Assembly: GCA_015654595.1 (NCBI GenBank)
Contig: JAATGQ010000077.1
Location: 1 to 37,255, forward strand
Direction: 5' to 3'
DNA length: 37,255 nt
From: Chitinophagales bacterium
GTDB lineage: Bacteria > Bacteroidota > Bacteroidia > Chitinophagales > Chitinophagaceae
This document shows, piece by piece, positions 31,961-37,255 of the stretch (positions are counted from its first letter, which is position 1; each line of letters starts with the position of its first letter). Below the pieces are notes generated by a model. That model was not told where the DNA came from. It did no database searches and saw nothing but the letters and a program-made list of their open reading frames with translations. The position numbers were made by a program, and so were the translations under genes.

Positions 31961-32608
31961 ATGAAAGTTGCATTGATTGGAGCTACCGGCTTTGTCGGAG
32001 CAGCTCTTTTAAAAGAACTACTGGATCGCGGTCATGAAGTCACTGCTATCGCCCGTCATATTGAGAAGCTGCCGGCGAACGAGCATCTGCATCCAAAAAA
32101 AGGAGACGTGATGGACCCCGCACAGGTAGCGGAATTGGTAAAGGGACACGATGCGGTGATAAGCGCGTATAATCCTGGCTGGTCGAATCCGGATATCGGT
32201 ACCGACATTCCAAAAGGTATGCTCGCGATAGAGCAGGGCGTTGAGAGATCCGGCGTAAGGCGATTCATCGTTATCGGCGGCGCAGGAAGTCTGGAGATCA
32301 ATGGTGTCCAGCTGGTGGATTCGCCCCAGTTCCCCGCGGAATACAAAGTTGCTGCTTCGGCCGTTCGGGATTATCTGAACGTGATCCGGAAGAACACGGT
32401 TTTGGACTGGACATTCTTTAGCCCGGCCATCCTGATGAATCATGATACGGCCGGTGTTCGCCGCGGACACTATCGGACAGGGCTGGATAACCCGGTATTC
32501 GATGAAAAGGGACAGAGTGTGTTGTCCGTGGAAGACCTTGCGCTTGCCGTTGTAGATGAGCTGGAGCAGCCCAGGCATATCAGGCAAAGATTTACTGCAG
32601 CGTACTAA
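31961..32608 (+). CDS. NAD(P)-binding NmrA-like oxidoreductase
   Basis: 215 residues, Rossmann fold of the atypical SDR (NmrA/YwnB-like) class. MKVALIGATGFVGAALLKELLDRGHEVTAIAR holds the TGxxGxx-type dinucleotide loop (Gly7-Gly13) and a basic Arg after strand 2 (NADP preference). AYNPGWSNPDIGTDIP, RRFIVIGGAGSLEI and LDWTFFSPAIL are also family-like. Such genes are commonly paired with HxlR regulators and reduce quinones or reactive carbonyls; the substrate here is unknown. Confidence 0.9.
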   Translation: MKVALIGATGFVGAALLKELLDRGHEVTAIARHIEKLPANEHLHPKKGDVMDPAQVAELVKGHDAVISAYNPGWSNPDIGTDIPKGMLAIEQGVERSGVRRFIVIGGAGSLEINGVQLVDSPQFPAEYKVAASAVRDYLNVIRKNTVLDWTFFSPAILMNHDTAGVRRGHYRTGLDNPVFDEKGQSVLSVEDLALAVVDELEQPRHIRQRFTAAY

Positions 32609-32674
32609 GCGCGTTGCGCAGTACCCCTCCGTTCACATCGATATGGTCGTCCTTCTGGCCGACGCCAGCAATCT

Positions 32675-32736
32675 GCCCCATCACGGCCGGTGGCCGGGCG
32701 GACCCCGCCGACGCAGCGCGGACGTAGCGATGGGGC
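32675..32736. repeat. GC-rich inverted repeat behind the LacI gene
   Basis: GCCCCATC (32675-32682) pairs with GATGGGGC (32729-32736); inside lie GGCGG/CCGCC and GGCCGG/CCGGCC-type arms. It fills most of the 136-base convergent gap 32609-32744 and ends eight bases before the LacI stop. A large terminator-like or REP-like element; no T-run. Confidence 0.45.
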
Positions 32737-32744
32737 GACGTTTA

Positions 32745-33782
32745 TCATAGCGTGCGCCGCATACTTGATTCGCGGACGATAAGCTGCGTCTGTAGAACCT
32801 GCTTCTGGAACTGGGTGACGGGGCGTCTTGCTTCGATCAGCCGGATCAGCAGGTCCGTGGTCAGCTGACCCATTTCGAGGGCAGGCTGGATGATAGCCGT
32901 GAGGGAAGGCGAGAAGATCTCCGCGGATATGGAGTTGGTGAAGCCTACAAGGGCCATCTCCTGCGGTACTTTTATTTTCATTTGATGAAGCAGGCTGAGG
33001 GTGGTGGTACTCAGCCGGTCGGATGCTGTGAGAATGGCGTCCGGCCGATCGGATAGATCAACCAGTTCTGTCAGCGCCTGGCGGGTCTCTTCGGGGATCA
33101 TGCCGCCGTGCTGACAGAATTTTATATGACGCGCATCGGGTTTAAGCCCTGCATCGGTCAACGCTTTTTTGTAGCCTTCCAGCCGCTCCTGCGTGATGGA
33201 CAGGCTGCTGCTGCTGGTGATATGGGCGATACGCCGGAATCCTTGTTTCAAAAGATGGAGGGTGCCTTCGTAGGCGCCCTTTTGGTTGTCTGCAACGACC
33301 TGGTGGGTAGCGATGCGGTCCGTAACCCTGTCGAAAAAAACGATGGGAAGACCTTTGTCGTGGAGTTGGATCAGGTGGTCTACATTTTTTGTTTCTGCGG
33401 AGAGGGAGATGATCAACCCGTCTACAGACCGGGAGGACAGGTGAGCGCTGTTGGCAATTTCCCTTTCGTAAGACTCCTGGCTCTGGGTGATAATGACGTT
33501 GTAGTCTTTCTGACGGGCGACAGACTCGATGCCATTGATGACCTGGGAAAAGAAATTGTTGTCGATATTGCAGACGATGACACCGATTGATTTACTCCGG
33601 CCCCTCTTTAGGCTTTGGGCGATCGGATTAGGTTTATAGTTGTGTTCCCGGGCATATTCCAATACCTGTCTTTTCGTCTCCTCACTGATCTCATGACTAC
33701 CCCGTAATGCCTTGCTGACGGTGGATATGGATAATTTCAGCGCCTTGGCGACGTCTTTTATGGTAATGGCCTCAAATTTCAT
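32745..33782 (-). CDS. LacI-family repressor, likely of the kdu operon
   Basis: 345 residues. ITIKDVAKALKLSISTVSKALRG at the N-terminus is the LacI HTH, NYKPNPIAQSLKRGRS the hinge helix, and the rest a periplasmic-binding-protein-like sensor (SIGVIVCNIDNNFFSQVINGIE, DAILTASDRLSTTTL, MALVGFTN). It diverges from kduD-kduI-transporter and so should respond to a uronate breakdown product such as 2-keto-3-deoxygluconate (inference). A LacI-type operator core lies 24 bases upstream of its start. A truncated paralogue is at the right edge of the window. Confidence 0.93.
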   Translation of the reverse strand: MKFEAITIKDVAKALKLSISTVSKALRGSHEISEETKRQVLEYAREHNYKPNPIAQSLKRGRSKSIGVIVCNIDNNFFSQVINGIESVARQKDYNVIITQSQESYEREIANSAHLSSRSVDGLIISLSAETKNVDHLIQLHDKGLPIVFFDRVTDRIATHQVVADNQKGAYEGTLHLLKQGFRRIAHITSSSSLSITQERLEGYKKALTDAGLKPDARHIKFCQHGGMIPEETRQALTELVDLSDRPDAILTASDRLSTTTLSLLHQMKIKVPQEMALVGFTNSISAEIFSPSLTAIIQPALEMGQLTTDLLIRLIEARRPVTQFQKQVLQTQLIVRESSMRRTL

Positions 33783-33805
33783 ATAGCGGGCGACTGGTAG
33801 CTGGT

Positions 33806-33819
33806 CGCAAACGTTTTCG
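33806..33819. promoter_or_regulatory. LacI-type operator candidate
   Basis: CGCAAACGTTTTCG: palindromic AAACGTTT core with the central CG typical of LacI-family operators, 12 of 14 positions symmetric. It lies in the divergent lacI-kduD gap, nearer to the regulator gene. Confidence 0.6.
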
Positions 33820-33913
33820 TAAAAAAAGTCGTTTTATTCTCCCGAACGTATTGAATAACAACGTAGACTTGTTTGATTTATCATAAAGGTAACGAACTGT
33901 TGACGAATTTCTT

Positions 33914-34678
33914 ATGAGCAATCTTTTTAATCTTAGCGGAAAGACAGCACTGGTTACGGGATGTAACAAAGGGATCGGCCGGTCGATGACGCTCGCGCTG
34001 GCAGAAGCCGGCGCCGATATCGCTGGCGTTTCGGGTTCCCTGGCCTTACAGGGGAGTGCCATTGCAGGAGAGGTAGAGGCGCTGGGCCGGAAATTCACGG
34101 CCTATCAGGCCGATCTGACGGACAGAACAGCTTTATACGACTTTATCGGGGCCGTTAAAAAGAATCACCCCGTCATCGACATCCTGGTCAACAACGCCGG
34201 TATGATCCTGCGGCAGCCTGCCGCAGAGCATTCCGATGAATATTGGGACAAGGTATTGTCGGTTAATCTGGACGCGCCCTTTATCCTGGCCAGAGAGTTT
34301 GGAAAGGAGATGATCGCTCGCCGGCAGGGCAAGATCATTTTTACCTGCAGCCTGTTGAGCTTTCAGGGGGGGATCAACGTGCCGGGATATGCGGCAAGCA
34401 AAGGCGCGTTGAGCAGCCTTATAAAAGCGCTTAGCAACGAATGGGCTGCACATAACGTAAATGTAAATGGAATTGCTCCGGGCTATATCAGTACGGACAA
34501 TACAGATGCTTTACGCAAGGATCCTGTCCGGAGCAAGTCTATCCTGGACCGCATACCGGCAGGTCGCTGGGGCGAGCCCGAAGACTTTAAGGGGCCGGTG
34601 GTCTTTCTCGCTTCGGAAGCCGCGTCTTATGTGAACGGAACGATCCTGACGGTTGACGGCGGATGGATGGGGAGATAG
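33914..34678 (+). CDS. kduD: 2-dehydro-3-deoxy-D-gluconate 5-dehydrogenase (SDR family)
   Basis: 254 residues, classical SDR. TGCNKGIG (15-22) binds NAD; NNAG marks strand 4; the catalytic set is Ser146, Tyr159 and Lys163 (YAASK). LSGKTALVTGCNKGIG, GMILRQPAAEHSDEYWDKVLSVNLDAPF and the end GTILTVDGGWMGR are typical of KduD. It interconverts 2,5-diketo-3-deoxygluconate and 2-keto-3-deoxygluconate in breakdown of unsaturated uronates from pectin or glycosaminoglycans. First gene of the kdu operon, divergent from LacI; kduI follows 44 bases later. Confidence 0.92.
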   Translation: MSNLFNLSGKTALVTGCNKGIGRSMTLALAEAGADIAGVSGSLALQGSAIAGEVEALGRKFTAYQADLTDRTALYDFIGAVKKNHPVIDILVNNAGMILRQPAAEHSDEYWDKVLSVNLDAPFILAREFGKEMIARRQGKIIFTCSLLSFQGGINVPGYAASKGALSSLIKALSNEWAAHNVNVNGIAPGYISTDNTDALRKDPVRSKSILDRIPAGRWGEPEDFKGPVVFLASEAASYVNGTILTVDGGWMGR

Positions 34679-34722
34679 GCTGCGAAGATGCCGGGCGGCA
34701 AACTTTGAATAAAATAACGACC

Positions 34723-35553
34723 ATGGAAATAAGATACGAACATAGCCCGAAAGAAGTTCGGGGAATGACGACTGAAGAGCTTCGCCAGTCTTTTCTGACA
34801 GAAACGCTGATCGAAACAGACAGGATCAAGCTGATGTATACGCACTATGATCGTGTGATCATGGGCGGAGCGCAGCCCGTAAAGAGCGCCCTGACGCTGG
34901 AGACGCATCCGGAGTTAAGAGCCGATTTTTTCCTGCAGCGCCGTGAGCTGGGTATCATCAATGTCGGAGGAAAGGGGAAGGTATATGCAGATGACGCCTC
35001 CTGGCCGCTGGATAAACTGGATTGTCTTTATATAGGAAAAGGAGTGAAGTCGGTGCGTTTTGAAAGCGAGGATGCAGCAGCTCCCGCCGCTTTCTACCTG
35101 TTGTCCGCGCCTGCGCATGCTTCATACCCCGTACAGTTTCTGCCAAAAGAAAAAGCATTGCCGACGGACATGGGCTCCCTGGAAACTTCGAATGCGCGTA
35201 CCATTTATAAATACATCCACGCGGATGGTATTCAAAGCAGCCAGCTGGTAATGGGACTAACCATTCTGAAGACCGGCAGCGTCTGGAATACGATGCCCGC
35301 GCATGTACATAGCCGTCGGATGGAAGCTTATTTTTATTTCGACGTATCCGAACAGCAGCGCGTTTTTCATTTTATGGGACAGCCGCAGGAAACACGCCAT
35401 CTGCTGGTGGCTAACCACCAGGGGATCGTTTCTCCGCCCTGGTCGATCCACTCGGGCTGCGGAACGGGCAACTATTCATTTATCTGGGGAATGGCCGGAG
35501 AGAACTATACCTATACCGATATGGATCCTGTGGCCATCCAGGACTTGCGGTAA
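34723..35553 (+). CDS. kduI: 5-dehydro-4-deoxy-D-glucuronate isomerase
   Basis: 276 residues from ATG 34723, the normal family length; an open frame to 34663 overlaps kduD and is not needed. Cupin-fold zinc site: His194 and His196 in PAHVHSRRMEAYFYFD, Glu201, and His243 in PPWSIHSGCGTGNYSFIWGMAGEN, offset by two from the E. coli enzyme ligands. Converts the ring-opened unsaturated uronate to 2,5-diketo-3-deoxygluconate, the substrate of KduD. The order kduD-kduI-transporter and the LacI neighbour give the pathway assignment firmly. Confidence 0.95.
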   Translation: MEIRYEHSPKEVRGMTTEELRQSFLTETLIETDRIKLMYTHYDRVIMGGAQPVKSALTLETHPELRADFFLQRRELGIINVGGKGKVYADDASWPLDKLDCLYIGKGVKSVRFESEDAAAPAAFYLLSAPAHASYPVQFLPKEKALPTDMGSLETSNARTIYKYIHADGIQSSQLVMGLTILKTGSVWNTMPAHVHSRRMEAYFYFDVSEQQRVFHFMGQPQETRHLLVANHQGIVSPPWSIHSGCGTGNYSFIWGMAGENYTYTDMDPVAIQDLR

Positions 35554-35634
35554 TGCCGGGTAACAGGCGCGGATACACCCCGCGCTTGTTATAATGTCTA
35601 AACTAAACTATCTTGAGCACTACTAATTTGCCGT

Positions 35635-36975
35635 ATGACGATTCTAAACGCTTCCATAGGCCGGTATAGATGGACGATCTGCTCTCTCCTCTTTTTTGCT
35701 ACTACTATCAATTATCTTGATCGCGCTGTTATTGCCCTCCTGAAATCTACCCTGACCGAACAACTTAAATGGGATGACGGCGACTATGCCAATGTAGAGA
35801 TCGCGTTTAAAATTTCCTATGCGCTCGGTTTGCTGGGCGCAGGCCGTCTGATCGATAAGATGGGGACAAAGCTGGGCTATGCATTAGCTACCACCGCATG
35901 GAGTATCGCCGCTATCAGTCATGCGTTCACGAATACGGTTTTTGGATTTGGCGTGGCGAGAAGTGCGCTGGGTGTCAGCGAAGCCGGCAACTTTCCTGCG
36001 GCGATCAAGACGGTAGCCGAATGGTTTCCCAAAAAGGAGCGGGCTTTGGCGACGGGTATTTTCAATTCCGGCGCTAATATCGGAGCAATAGTGGCGCCTT
36101 TAACTGTTCCCTGGATGGTCGTACATTGGCACTGGGAATGGGCATTTGTCGTTACTGGCGGATTGGGTTTTATCTGGCTGATCTTCTGGTTTATACTATA
36201 TGAGATACCCGCAAAGCAAAAGCGTTTGTCTGCCAAAGAGCTGGCGTATATCAATAACGATGGGAAAGACGGTCACGCCGGGGCCGCAGAGGCGGATCTA
36301 AAAATGCAGGCCGGGCCGACGGATTCGACGCCCAAGCTTTCCTGGGGCCGGCTGTTGACATTCCGGCAGACCTGGTCATTTGCGCTGGGTAAATTGTTGA
36401 CCGATCCGATCTGGTGGTTTTATCTGTTTTGGCTGCCGGACTTTCTGGAGAGCCAGTATGGATTGAAGGGGGAAGCCGTTTCGCTTCCTGTGGCCCTTGT
36501 CTATACCATGTCTACCGTTGGCAGCATCTGGGGCGGATGGGTACCGATGCGCCTGATCAATAAAGGCTGGCCGGTATTTCGGGCCAGAAAGACATCGATG
36601 TTTATTTATTCCCTTTTTGTATTGCCGATCGTGTCGGCACAGGCGCTTGGCAGCGTCAATATGTGGCTGGCGGTAATTGTTATCGGGATTGCCGCCGCTG
36701 CGCATCAGGCCTGGAGCGCCAATATCTTTACTACGGTGTCGGATATGTTCCCGAAAAAGGCGACGGCAAGCGTTACGGGGATTGGCGGTATGGCTGGCGC
36801 TTTGGGAGGGATCTTACTTTCTGCATTGGTCCAGAAGAATATGTTTGTCTACTATCGCAGTATCCATAAGATCGAAATTGCCTACTATATCATGTTTGGG
36901 GTGTGCGGCGGCGCCTATTTGCTGGCCTGGTTCGTAATGCATTTTCTTACGCCGAAGATGAAGCCCGTCGTTTAA
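35635..36975 (+). CDS. MFS transporter, hexuronate (ExuT) family-like
   Basis: 446 residues, about 12 helices. RWTICSLLFFATTINYLDRAVIALL at the start, GAGRLIDKMGTKLGYALAT between helices 2 and 3, and GVSEAGNFPAAIKTVAEWFPKKERALATGIFNSGANIGA are characteristic of the anion:cation symporter group (ExuT/GudP). It would import uronates or unsaturated uronate monomers with protons for KduI/KduD. A charged loop near the middle (about 200-225) is a normal cytoplasmic loop, somewhat long. Weak promoter-like TTG (35586) and TATCTTG (35609) lie in the 81-base gap after kduI. Confidence 0.92.
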   Translation: MTILNASIGRYRWTICSLLFFATTINYLDRAVIALLKSTLTEQLKWDDGDYANVEIAFKISYALGLLGAGRLIDKMGTKLGYALATTAWSIAAISHAFTNTVFGFGVARSALGVSEAGNFPAAIKTVAEWFPKKERALATGIFNSGANIGAIVAPLTVPWMVVHWHWEWAFVVTGGLGFIWLIFWFILYEIPAKQKRLSAKELAYINNDGKDGHAGAAEADLKMQAGPTDSTPKLSWGRLLTFRQTWSFALGKLLTDPIWWFYLFWLPDFLESQYGLKGEAVSLPVALVYTMSTVGSIWGGWVPMRLINKGWPVFRARKTSMFIYSLFVLPIVSAQALGSVNMWLAVIVIGIAAAAHQAWSANIFTTVSDMFPKKATASVTGIGGMAGALGGILLSALVQKNMFVYYRSIHKIEIAYYIMFGVCGGAYLLAWFVMHFLTPKMKPVV

Positions 36976-37010
36976 AGCCGTCCGCCGATCTGGCCCGCTG
37001 CGCCCGCCGG

Positions 37011-37101
37011 TCCGCTACGCTCGTCCGCTACGCTCGTCCGCTACGCTCGTCCGCTACGCTCGTCCGCTACGCTCGTCCGCTACGCTCGTCCGCTACGCTC
37101 A
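37011..37101. repeat. Tandem array of seven 13-bp units
   Basis: Unit TCCGCTACGCTCG repeated seven times without change except the last base of unit seven. It starts 35 bases after the transporter stop. The 13-base unit is not a multiple of three. On the minus strand it supplies the last codons of a truncated LacI frame. Units too short and without spacers, so not CRISPR. Confidence 0.95.
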
Positions 37102-37255
37102 CCTCCCTAACCTCGCCTGCGGATGCAGGCCTTCCGACCTGCTGCGGTCTTGTGCCGACGATACCGATCTCGTCCGGTACGCGTATCTTTCTTTTTGCCC
37201 GTGCAGACAAAGGGCCGGTAGAGAGCTTGTCGCTGGCGGCAACGATGGCATCGGC
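37067..37255 (-). pseudogene. 3' part of a truncated LacI-family regulator gene running into the repeat array
   Basis: Enters from the right edge. The first 34 visible residues (ADAIVAASDKLSTGPLSARA and on through KIRVPDEIGIVG) align with the intact LacI protein at 32745-33782 (DAILTASDRLSTTTL...KIKVPQEMALVG). Directly after VG the similarity ends; about 65 residues of the sensor domain are missing and are replaced by a GC-rich tail and repeat-encoded residues up to a TAG inside the array. The missing end is not found on the other side of the array. Likely inactive, or a truncated repressor without its dimer/effector C-terminal part. Confidence 0.75.

Noticed and set aside
32609..32744. Possible gene remnant on the minus strand behind the LacI gene
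   Set aside because: A short open frame exists but I recognise no family; the stretch is better explained by its inverted repeats.
37011..37101. CRISPR-like array
   Set aside because: 13-base units are contiguous, without spacers; no cas genes in the window.

Overview
The window reads as chromosomal DNA of a Bacteroidota bacterium, most likely Chitinophagaceae (inference from gene content). Reasons: promoters of the TTTG / TAnnTTTG type instead of -35/-10 boxes, few Shine-Dalgarno sequences, a LytTR regulator, an ECF sigma factor coupled to a membrane/beta-barrel protein, DUF5777-type and YceI proteins, several secreted dipeptidyl peptidases, and a kduD-kduI-hexuronate transporter operon. 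There are no phage, IS, rRNA, tRNA or CRISPR features.

Layout. 1-2.2 kb: tail of a LytTR regulator, then a two-gene minus-strand operon encoding a stand-alone ThsA-like SLOG (STALD) sensor and a ThsB-like TIR protein. No SIR2 effector is visible, so this is a Thoeris-like but incomplete or rewired nucleotide-signalling pair and the best candidate for an undescribed system here. A DinB-like protein diverges from it. 2.3-4.4 kb: ECF sigma factor overlapping a protein that joins an inner-membrane helix, a repeat-rich linker and an outer-membrane beta-barrel. 4.4-9.5 kb: one tightly packed plus-strand run: OB-fold protein, monohaem cytochrome c lipoprotein, YceI, DUF5777 barrel, ABC exporter, GT4 glycosyltransferase.

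9.4-16.7 kb: the glycan cluster continues with an ATGA-coupled minus-strand operon (GT2, GT9, amidohydrolase), a divergent radical-SAM/methyltransferase fusion, a winged-helix nucleotidyltransferase and a chain-initiating sugar transferase. Together with the ABC exporter this looks like a locus for a modified lipid-linked glycan of unknown structure. 16.7-21 kb: a small DUF6067-like (GH123 N-terminal) secreted protein, a 2-keto-3-deoxy-sugar-acid dehydratase-like FAH protein, dgt behind a textbook Bacteroidota promoter, a KGG-type small stress-like protein, two very small genes and an XRE regulator.

21-31.4 kb: peptide use: M1 aminopeptidase, two S9 (DPP IV-type) peptidases, an AraC regulator divergent from a DadA-like FAD amine oxidoreductase, and an APC amino acid permease. 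31.4-32.6 kb: divergent HxlR regulator and NAD(P)-binding oxidoreductase around a perfect operator-like palindrome. 32.7-37 kb: LacI regulator divergent from kduD-kduI-MFS transporter (unsaturated uronate catabolism from pectin or glycosaminoglycans). The right edge holds a 7 x 13-bp tandem array into which the 3' end of a second, truncated LacI gene runs.
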